DNA of 64,000 nucleotides from Sesamum alatum (taxonomy: Eukaryota; Streptophyta; Magnoliopsida; Lamiales; Pedaliaceae): NCBI GenBank assembly GCA_034509735.1, contig JACGWO010000008.1, positions 13,279,864 to 13,343,863 on the forward strand. Direction: 5' to 3'. A program made the translations under genes and the position numbers. The notes under the pieces were generated by a model that worked only from the letters and a program-made list of their open reading frames with translations, did not search any database and had not been told where the DNA came from. Positions within the stretch are counted from its first letter, which is position 1. Every line of letters starts with the position of its first letter. Positions 11,061 through 21,494 of the stretch are shown here, in pieces.

Positions 11061-11926
11061 AGGTGGGAACAATGTCTTGCACTTGAAATTGAGTGAGAGG
11101 GTATCTACCAAAAAGGGATTTGCACTTCGACACTCAAGTTAGTGAGAGAAGATATAACGAAGAGCATAACAATCATGTAAGAAATAATGTGTGGAGTGTG
11201 TACAAAATAGCAAGCTTGAATGTAGCAATGTGGAGAGTGTTGTGTATGCTTAATAAATCATACATTCACGTTCTTACGGAAGGGATACAATGCCTATTTA
11301 TAAAGTAGGATCGGCTAGAGCCGTATATCCAATTTGCCTAATTTTTTCTAGGTGGTTGAGTCAGCTGATGCAGCTGAGATTCTAGGAATCTTATTCCCAA
11401 ATTCTTCAAACGGTTGTTGATTCTTAGGATCTTAGATTGGCTTTGAGATAGGGGTTGTTTGTTGGGAATAAGTCTTGCGCCTCTAGGGTTTGTATAACTC
11501 GTTGCCTTCTAGATGGGCTTAGGGATTGGGTGCAATGGGCCTCTAGGTGTGCAACCTCAAGTTGGGCCTTTGAGTTGGCCTTCAGGCAGATGATCCTCAA
11601 CTGGCTTTCATGCAAGCTAACCACTATTGGCTTCAATTGGACCTCAGGGGCCTTTAGGCAAGTGATCTCCACCTGGACCCTCAGGTAGGTTGGTAAGCCC
11701 TTCAGGTGGATTGTCTTCAATTGGGCCAGAGGCAGTTAAGGCCAAGTAGGTAAGCTGGCCTCCAGTCGTTTTCCTTCCTTGTAATTTTATTGGGCTAGTC
11801 ATTTGGGCCTTCAAAAAGGCTTGGGGGTATTCAACATATTTGCCCGCTATCAACATACTTTGTTGCAAGCTGTTTCTCATGTTTTCGAAGTGCAAGAAAA
11901 TATAATCTATGGTACTCTATACCAAG
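11061..11926. other. Unassigned sequence between LINE remnants
   Basis: A relatively GC-rich stretch (11424-11800) with repeated words such as TTGGGCCTT and CTCAGG makes open frames on both strands but no recognisable protein. It may be part of an LTR or another insertion in the LINE; a similar texture recurs near 41100-41330. Confidence 0.35.
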
Positions 11927-12320
11927 TGAAGGAATTGTTGAAGGAAGTGAAGTATAAAATGATCAAGATTGCACAAACTTACTGCAGAAGATGGCTAAGG
12001 CATAAAAAATGAATCTTGATAGAGTTGTTGTTTCTAGTCTAGCGTTCTTTATATGTTTCTTTTAGCACTATCAACTTTACAAGTGGTCGTGGCCAGTTGT
12101 CTTCCCTGTAGGCAGTTGTTAGACACTTAGAGCAGTTAGGTTAATTCTTAGTGATTAAGTCTGTTAAGCTTCTTGATTTTTCTTTCTAGCTTAGTCTATT
12201 TATTGAGCTCAGATTGTATAGGGAAGCTATTTTCTTTCAGTTAGAAGACATTACGCAAAAACTCTACAAGATATACAACTATTGCATTCTCTCTACACCG
12301 TTGTTCTTTTAATTTCTTCA
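11927..12320 (+). repeat. 5' LTR of the copia element
   Basis: Starts TGAAGGAATTGTTGAAGGAA and ends AATTTCTTCA. The first 12 bp are a near-duplicate (TGAAGGAATTGT / TGAAGGAAGTGA) absent from the 3' LTR, so the 5' copy has a short tandem duplication exactly at its edge. Confidence 0.8.
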
Positions 12321-12336
12321 AGGTATCAGAGCCATC
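12321..12336 (+). other. Primer-binding site (initiator Met tRNA type)
   Basis: AGGTATCAGAGCCATC directly follows the LTR. TGGTATCAGAGC is the usual copia site complementary to the 3' end of plant initiator tRNA-Met; here the first base is A. Confidence 0.75.
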
Positions 12337-12389
12337 TTCCTGATGGTCTCTGAACATGTTTTCAATTTCTGTGTGTTTTACTTCAATAG

Positions 12390-13050
12390 TAGCTATGGAT
12401 GAAACTAGTGATCAATCAAACTCTAGGAAGAATATGCCAAATGAATCTAAATCTTGAGACTCTAGGTTTCAAATAACCCTAGAATGTATCTCGTTTCTTC
12501 ACTCTTGGATGGGAAGAACTACTTATCTTGGAGCAGATCTGTTAAATAACCTTGGGAGCTAAGATGAAACTTAGTTTCATCAATGGTAAGAGTCTGAAAC
12601 CGAAATAAGACCCAAAAGACTACGAACGCTGGATAAGGATAGATTGCATGGTGACTTCTTAGATCCTCAATTCAATCTCTAAAGAGATAGTTCAGACGTT
12701 TCTCTATACAAATTCATTAAGGAAACTATGGTTAGAATAAGAGGCTCGCTTTGAAAAAAGCAATGGGCCTATGATCTACCAACTCCAAAAGGAAATTGCT
12801 ATGTTTCACAACAAAATCTTTGATCTCAACATATTATACCAAGATCAAGAGACTTTGGGATGAGTTCACATGCTTAACACAATGCCCTAGTGTGAATGTG
12901 GAGCATCCAAGACAATGGCTGATTTGAATTTGTCTAACCAACTTATGCAGTTCTTAATGGGTTTAAGTGTCTGCTACAATCATGTTAGAAGCCAAATCTT
13001 AATGATGGAACCCTTACAAAGTGTAAACAAATAATATTCAATAGTGTTAT
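12390..13050 (+). pseudogene. Degenerate copia gag
   Basis: Short in-frame pieces resemble the start of copia Gag (LDGKNYLSWSRS at about 12508-12545) and the later region with NQLMQFLMGL-like and YNHVRSQILMM-like words (about 12930-13000). Many stops and frame changes separate them. It is not functional. Confidence 0.55.
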
Positions 13051-13405
13051 GGGTTGAGAAGCAAAGGGAAGTTAATTCTGGGATTTTTGGATCAATACAG
13101 AATGTGGCAGTGCAAACAAGAACACCATATTTCAAGAAGAACACATGCTCTCTTCCTTTACCACTATAGGATTCAGACTCAGGCTCTGTATCTGTAGAAG
13201 ACGTAAATGTCCCACCACAAGTATGGACATTTCCACTTCTGGAGGTCCTAGTGTTTCACAAATGACTAGTAGCACTAATACAGATTTAGGAAGATCCGCT
13301 AGGATAGTCACCTAACTTACTTAGTTGTAGGACTTTATTTGTAATTACACCTCTGCACAAGATACCCCCTTAGTTATCTCTATCACGCCTACACATGTAT
13401 GTTTT

Positions 13406-14360
13406 GTGGCTTCTATTTCCAATTTGCAGGAACCAAAGACCTTTGTACAAGCAAATCTAAACCAAGAGTGGAAAGATGCAATACCTGCAGAGCTTGAGGC
13501 ACTGGAGAAGAATGAGACATGGGATCTCACACCTCAGCCCAAAGATAAAAGAGCAATATGGTGTAGATGGGTGTACAAGCTGAAATTAAAACCCGATGGA
13601 ATAGTTGATAGACACAAAGCAAGATTAGTAGTCAAAGAATACAATCAAGTAGAAGGGATAGATTATGTGAAAAGTTTTTCTTCGGTGGCTAAGGCAGTCA
13701 GTGTGAGGAACTTTTTAGCAGTTGCAACATCCTTTGGGTGGCATATCCATTAGTTGGATGTTAATAATGCCTTCCTACATGGCTTCCTGGATGACGAAAT
13801 CTATATGCATAGCCTTGAGGAGTATCCAGTACCTACAAGATGTGTATGCAAGTTGAAGAAATAATTTTATGGGCTCAAACAAGCATAAAAAAGTGGAGCC
13901 AAGAATTCACCACCAAGATGGAGTCTTTTGGTTTCACACAGTCTAAACACGATTATTGTTTGTTTACTAAACTAACCACTGCAAGTTTCATAGTTCTTCT
14001 TGTCTATGTTGATGTATTATCCTTACAGGTCCCTTTAAACATCTTCTTACAGAGGTTAAACAATACTTGCACAGTCTTTTTACAATTAAAGATTTTGGGA
14101 CTGCCAAGTACTTCATAGGATTAGAGATTGCTTAGATCCTCGCAAGGCTTTGCACTTACTCAGTCGAAATATGTCAAGGACATTATTACTGACACTGGCC
14201 TCCATCATGCTAAAGTTGCTACTACCCATTACCAGTTGGAATTAAGTTTACTATGGATGCAAGGAAGTTCATTTCCAAATCCAGAGGTCTACAAGAGGTT
14301 AGTGGAAGAATTGTTGTACCTTGGCTTCACTAGACCTGATATCTTCGATGCAACATAACA
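13406..14360 (+). pseudogene. Degenerate copia reverse transcriptase
   Basis: RT would copy the element RNA in virus-like particles. 13406-13753 carries the start of the RVT_2 domain: EWKDAIPAELEALEKNETW, then WCRWVYKLKLKPDG and HKARLVVKEY. A stop follows at 13753, then LDVNNAFLHGFLDDEIYM in another stretch. The catalytic YVDD box is broken: the frame reads YVDVLSLQ at about 14000, so a base change plus frameshift destroys the second aspartate. Further pieces (14128-14358) show FALTQSKYVKDII and YLGFTRPDI, typical of the connection to RNase H. Inactive. Confidence 0.75.
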
Positions 14361-14453
14361 GTTACATCAATTTCTTCAAGCTCTATACAAGAAGCACCGG
14401 AATGTTGCTACTAATTTGGTAGATAACTTAAAGGCACACCATACAAAGGTCTG

Positions 14454-14480
14454 TTTTTTTTTTTTTTTTTTTTTTTTTTC
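14454..14480 (+). repeat. Poly-T run inside the copia element
   Basis: About 26 consecutive T residues between the RT and RNase H remnants. Confidence 0.9.
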
Positions 14481-14499
14481 AGAAGCATCATTGAGTCTC

Positions 14500-14970
14500 A
14501 CCGCCTACTGTGATGTTGATTGAGCGTCCTACATTGACACAAAACGGTCTTCCATTGTTTTTTTGCATTTTCTTGGGACCAACTTTGATCTCCTGGAAAA
14601 CTAAAAAGCATATACTGTCACTAAGTCCACCACAGAAGCAGAATACATATCCATGGGCTCCACCCCTTGTGAGTTATCCTGGATCTATTCCCTACTCTAG
14701 ATTTACAAGTTAAAGTTCCTACTCAAATTCCTTTTCTATGTGATAATAGAGCCGCCCTTCTCATTATCAGTAATCCAGTCTTCGTGAAAGGACTAAGCAT
14801 TTAAGAATTGATTGTCATCTTGTGCGTGATAAATAAAAGGCTGGATTTCTAGCACCTCTGCGTGTGTCTTCAAAGTCTCAACTAGCAGATGGTTTTACTA
14901 AGTCCCTCATAGGTCCCACTTTCCTCACTCTTATCTCCAAGTTGGACTTGATTGATGTTCTCTGAAGTCC
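14500..14970 (+). pseudogene. Degenerate copia RNase H
   Basis: Pieces of the copia RNase H region are visible in shifting frames: a CD..WA-type start near 14510, SWKTKKQ-like and STTEAEY-like words near 14590-14650, and CDNRAAL-like and RTKHLRIDCH-like words near 14740-14815. Many frameshifts; followed by the polypurine tract. Confidence 0.6.
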
Positions 14971-14984
14971 AACTTGATGGGGGC

Positions 14985-15372
14985 TGAAGGAAGTGAAGTA
15001 TAAAATGATAAAGATAGCACAAAATTGCTACACATGCAGGAGATTGCTAAAGCATCAAGACTGAAGCTCTGATAGAGTTGTTGTTTTTAGCCTAACGTTG
15101 TTTATAATTTTCTTTTAGCACTAACAACTTTATAAGTGGTAGTGGCCAATTGTCTTCCATGTAAGGGGCAGTCAGACAATTAAGGGCAGTAGGGCTAGTT
15201 CTTAGCAGTTAAGTCTGTTAAGCTTCTTGATCTTTCTTTCTAGCTCAATCTATAGAATGAGCTCAAATTGTATAGGAAGCTATCTGCTTTCAATTAGATT
15301 ACACTTGGCACAAACTCTACAAGATATACAACCATGGCTCCTCTTTTCACTGTTCTTCTTTTAATTTGTTCA
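14985..15372 (+). repeat. 3' LTR of the copia element
   Basis: Starts TGAAGGAAGTGAAG after TGATGGGGGC and ends AATTTGTTCA. It matches the 5' LTR with numerous substitutions, so the insertion is not recent. Confidence 0.8.
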
Positions 15373-15377
15373 CCAAG

Positions 15378-15720
15378 AATGCTCCATCCTGATTTCTGCA
15401 GACAACACCAATACTTGATTCAACTATATCAAAATTAACTTTGACAGAACCATCTGAATTGAGGTGTCCAAAGAGATTGATGGAACATAGAAGGTGTAGG
15501 GAGTAGCAACAAGATTTGTCAAATCAAATTATGCAATGAAAATGGAAGAAAAGTGAACAATTTCGACAGGGGCCATCGATGAATGCTCCATAATAGCTTT
15601 GTTGTGATTTCACTAGAGACTCGGTGTAATTACTGTTGATAACCGGATGTCTAATGAATCAAGAGTGCCACGAACATCTCTAAACCAAGCTTCTGGTGAA
15701 TCATCGAAATTTGAAATAAT
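15378..15720 (-). pseudogene. LINE fragment: end of zinc-finger region to start of RNase H
   Basis: The minus strand reads LPWEIISNFDDSPEAWFRDV, then after a stop WNHNKAIMEH, then HLNSDGSVKVNFD and GVVCRNQDGAFL. That order fits the C-terminal end of plant LINE ORF2: the zf-RVT tail, a WNxRN-type linker, then the NFDxA...GxGxVxRNxxGxF RNase H start. Stops and frameshifts are present. The copia element at 11927-15372 begins just after the GAFL motif, so it interrupted this LINE. Confidence 0.5.
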
Positions 15721-16131
15721 CTCCCAAGGAAGATGAGAGAGAGAGAGCCCAAACTCGTCATGAAAGAATCTACTCAAGGATTTTATACAGAAAATGTGAA
15801 AGAATCTGAATATTTCGGAGTCAGCTTAGAACTAGTTTACATTTGTCAAGCTGAACCTATACCTAAAAGAACAATGAAAGGTTAGAACATAAGCATTGTT
15901 TTCCTCTTACAAATTCTTCAAGCTTTGCTAAAAAGATATGTTTTCGCCTACTTCACTAGTTGAGCATTCTACCAAGAGGGTTTGCGCAAAACCAACACAT
16001 CATTGTCAAAGCTTGCACGTTGAAGAGCATCATTCGAGTTTTCAGGAAATGAAACGGCAGATTGACAATTCTTGAACGTAGACGACTCTCATAACAACAT
16101 TAATGAAATGCTCGTTTGTTTCAGTTGCACT

Positions 16132-19100
16132 TCAGCCAGTCATAGGTAAAAGTTGAATAAGAGAGTAAAATATTTCATGACGTGTTGTGTGTTGCTCTTC
16201 CTGAAAGACGTATAGAACTTCTATCAGTATATAAAGTAGCAGCTAAGATAGACGGAAATCTAGAGATCTTAGCTTACCTTAGCTTCGATTACAAAGCGTG
16301 CCCAAATCTTATCTTCGTTGGCTTCCATCACTCCTTTTAGGATGATGAAGCCAAAACCACGAATTGTATCTGCAATCTCCAAAAATAAACCTTGTTCTTC
16401 GCAAAGAATCTGCAGTGGAAATTAGATTCGAAGTTAAAGCCATTGTAAGATATTCTTTCTGTATTTTGTTATGGTTGAGCATCATCAAGGCGAAGAGGGT
16501 GTTTGGCTAAAGCTTATATAGAACATCTATCAACTTATAAGCTCATACATCTAACAAGATGTTTGTAGATCAGCAGATGTATGAGCTGCTTATAAGATGT
16601 TAGATCATATTTTAAAGATAAGCTTTTGAAGTATCAGGATAAAATTATGAAACTTATAAGATGTTAGTAATAACAATTTTGTAATGAATATGGTGAAAAT
16701 TGAAAAAGTTTATTAAAATCTAAGTTGGAAATTTCTTACTTTTTTTTGTTTTAAAGGAGCTTGTAAAATTCTAACATCTAATTTCTTGATTTTACAAGCA
16801 CATTTTCTAAAAATTTTACCCGAACACTTTTTAATATCTTATACATTCTCAAACGTCTCATAATAAGATATTTTGAAGAGCTTATAAGCTCACTCAAACA
16901 CCCTCTTAGACGAAAAGTTATTTGAATATGCAAAATATGGACGCCCATTTCTATGTATTGCTTATTCTTACCTCTATAAGCATTTGACCGTTGGTACTAA
17001 GATCCTTGACGATTAATGGACAAACCATAGTTTGATCAACAACTTCACATGCCCATGTCACCCCACCGCCACCATCCCTAGACGTGCCTTCTTGGATAAT
17101 CTCACTCTGTCGACCAACGTAATCAAAATTAGGCTTGTTGCTTGATTGAATAACCAATTCTAATTGTCCAAATTGAAAATAGAAACATAGTACTATACAA
17201 AGCGTAAGAAAGACTTTCACCTTTGTTTTATCAATTTGTTGTAGATGTTCAGCATGTTTTGTGAGATTGTTCAGGAAGTTCAAGTGTTTTATTGTTCGTT
17301 GCAGCAACCGATCAATGCTCATCTGTCACGTCAACCAATTCTACTGTCAAGTTACAGTAAATCAGCGTCGTTTCGAGAAAACCAAGGAACTTTAGATGGT
17401 ATCCGCCGTTTCACTTCGTTTCTTTCAAATGAAACATAAAGCTTACTTACCTTCTCACCATTAGGAATGAGTTCCCGTAACTCTGCAAGGCGGTCTTGGA
17501 TCATCTGACGGTCTTTCGGCCTTGGTCTGGTCCCCGGTCTAGCTTTCCGCCTCCCGAGTTTTGCACGTTCATCTTGCCTTTGCCATGAACTAAGGTTTCC
17601 TGCACATGTACTAGAGCTATCACCAATACAGAGTCCCAATTTCTTTTTCCCATCAAAGTTTGGAAGACTTCGAATTTTTGCTTGATCATTGTGCCATGAG
17701 CAGTCGTCAATTTTTCGTTTTCTAGAAGCAGGCCATGAATGATCCTCAAATCTGGATTCAGTAAACGAGCTACTAGCAATGCCATCGAAAAGTTGGTTAA
17801 GGCCTAATTTGGAGAATAAGCTGTCGGAGGTCCCAACTTTGGATCCGGGAGCATATTCCTCAGAGATGCGCCCCCGTTCATCTGTACCAAAATTTAACTC
17901 ATCGTAATTACCAAATGGACAATGAGCATCATTCCAGTTCTCTCCCAAGTTGTTCAACAGGTTATCAGTGCCAGACATGTCGAAGCATTTATCTTCACGA
18001 ATATCTCTAAATGCATCAGTAATCGAATTTTGTACTGAACTGGTCGGAAAATTCTCCTCGATGTTTCTCAGAGAGTTATGTGGTCGCGTTAGACAAGACG
18101 ACCACTGAGAGAAGTCATCCATAGGCCAAGAGTTGGAGATGACTTCGGGAACAGCGTGTTCCTGGCACAGTTCATCCAGAGTTAACAGACCAGATGGCCT
18201 TTGAGCTATGCCATCAGCTGGATCAGTTAATGGAATAGAATTTTGAGTGTCGAACAAGCTCCCGTGGACATTGAAGCTCAAATTCATGCCCGAATCATAA
18301 ATGTCTGATATCGAGAAAGGCACATTTCTCCTTAGTCCGGACGGAAAATGGGGCCAAGACAATGATGTCAGAACCGAAGAATTGCTGTTTCTGCTGTGTG
18401 CTTGGGTGGCTGCACAATCAATGCAGCTTCCGGGCTCTAAAACCGAAGAGGATGAAAGTGATTGAGATGGATGTTGTTCTTCCACAAAACCGTCTGGGGA
18501 GACTGCACTATGTTGATAACTCTGATTCGGAAAACAGGAAATGCCACCCAATAACAATGAACTGAACTGCGTGCCCGAATCGAAGAATTGGCTATTTGAA
18601 GAAGAAGGTTCATTTTCTGACAACTCAAGTAGATCACCATTCTCCATCCCTCTAAAAAGTTCCTTTACTTCATCGACAAAGTCATTTGACTCAGGAATCT
18701 GCAGTAAAACACGCGAATCAAACTGTGTAAAAACACCAAATAGCAGAATTATCTTACAAAACTATTCAGACTATTGTCTGAAGATTGCTCATTGTAGCCA
18801 AATATTACAAGAAATATTGCATCATTCCTCATAATTCGAGATTTGGATGACCAGTCCTAACCTTCTGAGTCGACCCAAGTTCCACGACTCCCCATGGTTC
18901 CACAGAGATTAAAGCAACAGTCTGCACAAGAAGTTGGTAGTGTCACCAAAACAAGATCAGCTTATTTGGACAATACTATGATAGCAAATGCAACATCATA
19001 GCTAAAGGGCAGAAATGTTCACCTTTAACCCCGTAGAGAATTGCCGATACAAATCAGAATCATCCTGCATTGTTCATTGATAGTTGACGAAATTAGATGG

Positions 19101-20214
19101 AACAAAAAAACCAAATTTTCTGAAAGTACAAATCGGGACAGCCCCATCTTAACTTCTGCAGAAAAGAAACCAAGAGAGACTGTACAAATGATGGGAAGAG
19201 ATGAACCTTTATACCTCGAAGACATCAAGACTTTCGAATGATCCTAAAGAATTTTGGCTTTCATAATAGCCATCTGAATACATCCATCTCTGGGTTTTAG
19301 CAAATGCAGCACGGCCAATAACCCTGTAGCAGAAACAAGAATTACTTGAATCTTAGCTACTCCTTTGGAAAATATGCTTCATAAATAGACCATTTTCCTA
19401 GTTAAAGATATCTGCAACTAACCCTTCACCCAGAACATGAACTTGAAGTAGCATATTATCAATCAGAGCTCCCATTTGTTCCTCACAGTAGGCATCTTTT
19501 AATGTCAATAATCTGCCAGGCAACAGAAGTTTCAATACATATCAGTTGGGCTACATCAAGATGGAAGGATAAATGAATTTGAAATCCATGATAAAGCCAC
19601 AAAACATAGTCTAAAATTGAAATTCAAGGATTTCGAATCCTTTGTAGCCTTAAACTATCACAACCAAGTTGGACGGATTTGTTATTATGGATTTGAAATC
19701 CTCGTCTTCAAATCCATCCAATTATTTAAGAGGGCTTTAATGATCTATTATTAACGATGATCTTTTACGGTAAAAATGTATTCATACACAATCATGATTA
19801 GAGGAAAAGCAACATGGCAACAAGAATTTGATTGGAAAAAACAAAGGTGAAATAGTAATTGGTAAAAGATAATACTTTCTATTTAAATACAAAACAAAAA
19901 AAAAAAAGAGAGAAAAGCTCCATATAATTGATTCGCTCTAAAATAAAGGTCAACAGGTAAAAGAAGTCTCCCCAGTAATGTAAACCCTTTTCTTCTTGAG
20001 TAGCACTACAGAACCAAAGATGTATTTTGAAGAATCATGTACACAAATACAAACAAAACCAAAAAAAAAAAGAAGAAAAATACAAGAATTAATAATAAAC
20101 ATATATATATATATGTATCAATTATAGAAAATAAGAGAAGCAATTTACATGAAACAGTTAAAGCTCTATGAAAAATGAACATATGTTAGCCTTGTGATTA
20201 TCAGACATACGACA

Positions 20215-20283
<69 letters not shown>

Positions 20284-20405
20284 GAAGCTTACAAGGAGTT
20301 CCTCTGATCAAAACCCCAGAAAATGCCATAACACCATCCATGACTGCAACACAGACTCTTGAGGGTCTGTTTTATCATTGAAAACCCACTCTTTTCAGTA
20401 CTCAT
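16132..20405 (-). CDS. LHW-like: LHW-subfamily bHLH transcription factor (bHLH157/LHL3-like), ten exons
   Basis: This is a nuclear transcription factor of the LONESOME HIGHWAY type. Relatives pair with TMO5-type bHLH proteins in vascular and root development (family knowledge). Coding exons, read on minus: 20405-20293, 19512-19423, 19323-19215, 19064-19023, 18921-18862, 18698-17451, 17322-17221, 17133-16972, 16409-16278, 16200-16132. All have GT/AG ends and join in frame to 2127 nt, 708 residues, normal for the family. Residues about 10-160 form the N-terminal domain (SLCCSHGWCYGIFW, LGEGVIGRAAF, QFSTGLKTVALISVEPWGV). About 520-585 is the bHLH (RPRPKDRQMIQDRLAELREL, then SIDRLLQRTIKHLNFL). 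600-708 is the ACT-like tail (CEEQGLFLEIADTIRGFG). The basic region lacks the usual H-E-R residues, as in LHW. Start: the ATG at 20405 has a better context (A at -3) than the in-frame ATG at 20378, and a stop lies upstream. The exon-8 acceptor is the least certain. Confidence 0.9.
16495..16906. mobile_element. hAT-like MITE in an intron of the LHW-like gene
   Basis: The ends GAGGGTGTTTGGCTAAAGC and ...GTGAGTTTGTGGGAG-type complement (TCACTCAAACACCCTCT on the plus strand) form terminal inverted repeats. Flanks AAGGCGAA (16487-16494) and TAGACGAA (16907-16914) agree at six of eight positions, the length expected for hAT insertions. It lies between the exons at 16278-16409 and 16972-17133, so it does not touch coding sequence. 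Confidence 0.7.
20219..20281. repeat. TA/GA compound microsatellite at the edge of intron 1
   Basis: About 17 TA units followed by about 14 GA units, ending about 12 bp from the exon-1 donor of the LHW-like gene. On the transcript it reads as a pyrimidine-rich run just inside the intron. Confidence 0.9.
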
Positions 20406-20457
20406 TTTCTGCAAAACAAATCCAAGAAATGCAGCAGGCAGCAGTAACCAAGAATCA

Positions 20458-20547
20458 CTACAAGTCCGCTGTCAAGCCCACAATCTTTTTCTTTATTGCT
20501 CCCAAACAACTCCTGATCAGACACAAATCACCATCAACAAACACCAT
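20458..20547 (-). CDS. Candidate upstream ORF (29 codons) in the leader of the LHW-like gene
   Basis: An ATG-initiated frame on the gene strand (MVFVDGDLCL..., ending VGLTADL) stops 53 bp before the main start. A second ATG just downstream opens a 5-codon frame. Several LHW-subfamily genes are known to carry conserved-peptide upstream ORFs that repress translation. This peptide does not resemble the one I remember for LHW, so conservation is unproven. A possible acceptor (TTTTGCAG) just before the main ATG means the leader may also contain an intron that removes part of this ORF. Confidence 0.3.
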   Translation of the reverse strand: MVFVDGDLCLIRSCLGAIKKKIVGLTADL

Positions 20548-20866
20548 AAAAATGCAATCTTTTTCTCTCCCACAGACGGAAATTACACGTAAAACAAGAA
20601 AGCGTTCTTGGCGACAAGAAAAGGTAGCAAAAGCAGAAAAAGAACAGCTTTTGTTCAGGGAAAACAACGAATGATTTCTGATAGAAAGTGTTTTCACCTT
20701 AATTACAAACAGGAGACAGAAACAGCAGTGTAATAGTTTTGATGTTTGTTTGAGTGTGGCCTCTTCAAGTCTGAAAACCCAAATGCTCAAAAGCTTAAAA
20801 AGAACTCACCACAAAAACACACACCAAAAAAAAATAAAAAAAAAAATAGAGGAGACGAGTTATACA

Positions 20867-20875
20867 CTTATAAAG
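20867..20875 (-). promoter_or_regulatory. Putative TATA box of the LHW-like gene
   Basis: CTTTATAAG on the minus strand is followed by a CT/T-rich stretch and a leader of about 430 bp to the main ATG. It is the only good TATA-like box at a sensible distance, but an AT-rich background makes chance matches common. Confidence 0.4.
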
Positions 20876-20964
20876 TGATTTTTCATATATATAGATACAT
20901 ATGAATACATGTATGTCATCATAATAGGAAAGTTGGATTCAGGGTGGTGGGTAAGGTTTTATTT

Positions 20965-21463
20965 AGGGTTAATTATATTTAGATCCCCTCTAAAAATACA
21001 AAATTACACTTTCTCCAAAAAAATTTAAAATTATACTTACACACCCTTTAAAAAATTTTCGTTTACATCTGACCTCTTTTCATTAGAGTTTGGACAGAAA
21101 ATATTTAAGTTAGCAAAACAAAATTACATAAATTTTCAAATTTTACCAATCAATTAACATTCTCATGTATATTTTTCTACTTATGAGAAGATAAATGTAA
21201 TGTATATATATGGAGTGAGGTTAACATTATTTCATTTTTCCTTTATAAGTGCATAATTATTACATGAGAATGTTAAATGAGCGGTAAAATTGAAAATTTA
21301 TGTAACTTTTTTGCTAACATCAATATTTTTCGTCCGGATCTTAATGAAAGGTGGTCAAGTGTAAACAGAGAATTTTTAGAGGGGGTATAAGTGTAATTCC
21401 AAAACTTCTTTGGGGAAAGTATAATTTTGCATTCTCAAAGGGGGTCTAGGTGTGATTAACCCT
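20965..21463. mobile_element. Inverted-repeat MITE, 499 bp
   Basis: Left end AGGGTTAATTATATTTAGAT and right end (reverse-complemented) AGGGTTAATCACACCTAGAC pair. The match continues inward through TGTAATTTTG, TTTACAC.TGACC and the ACATTCTCATGTA words for about 200 bp per side. No coding region. It lies about 90 bp upstream of the putative promoter. Confidence 0.75.
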
Positions 21464-21494
21464 TTTAATTAGTTGTATTCTTTAATTAAAAAAA

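Larger units (their letters stand above)
11927..15372 (+). mobile_element. Ty1/copia retrotransposon, deleted and degenerate, TSD CCAAG
   Basis: LTRs of about 390 bp (11927-12320 and 14985-15372) flank copia gag, RT and RNase H remnants. Perfect 5-bp duplications CCAAG lie at 11922-11926 and 15373-15377. A primer-binding site (GGTATCAGAGCC) follows the 5' LTR and a polypurine tract (TGATGGGGGC) precedes the 3' LTR. The internal region is only about 2.7 kb. No integrase is seen between gag (to about 13050) and RT (from 13406), so an internal deletion removed it. It sits within the RNase H region of a LINE on the other strand. Confidence 0.85.

Noticed and set aside
11424..11895. Overlapping open frames on both strands in a GC-richer stretch
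   Set aside because: The repetitive TTGGGCCT wording explains the openness in several frames at once, and no protein family fits.
16951..17322. A single 123-codon exon for the end of the bHLH domain
   Set aside because: Comparison with the LHW family and GT/AG signals shows an 87-bp intron (17134-17220) inside; the intron translates to a hydrophobic stretch absent from relatives.
20458..20790. 110-codon open frame upstream of the LHW-like gene
   Set aside because: The frame start is a TTG, not ATG. Only the last 29 codons follow an ATG, and these are reported as the candidate uORF.
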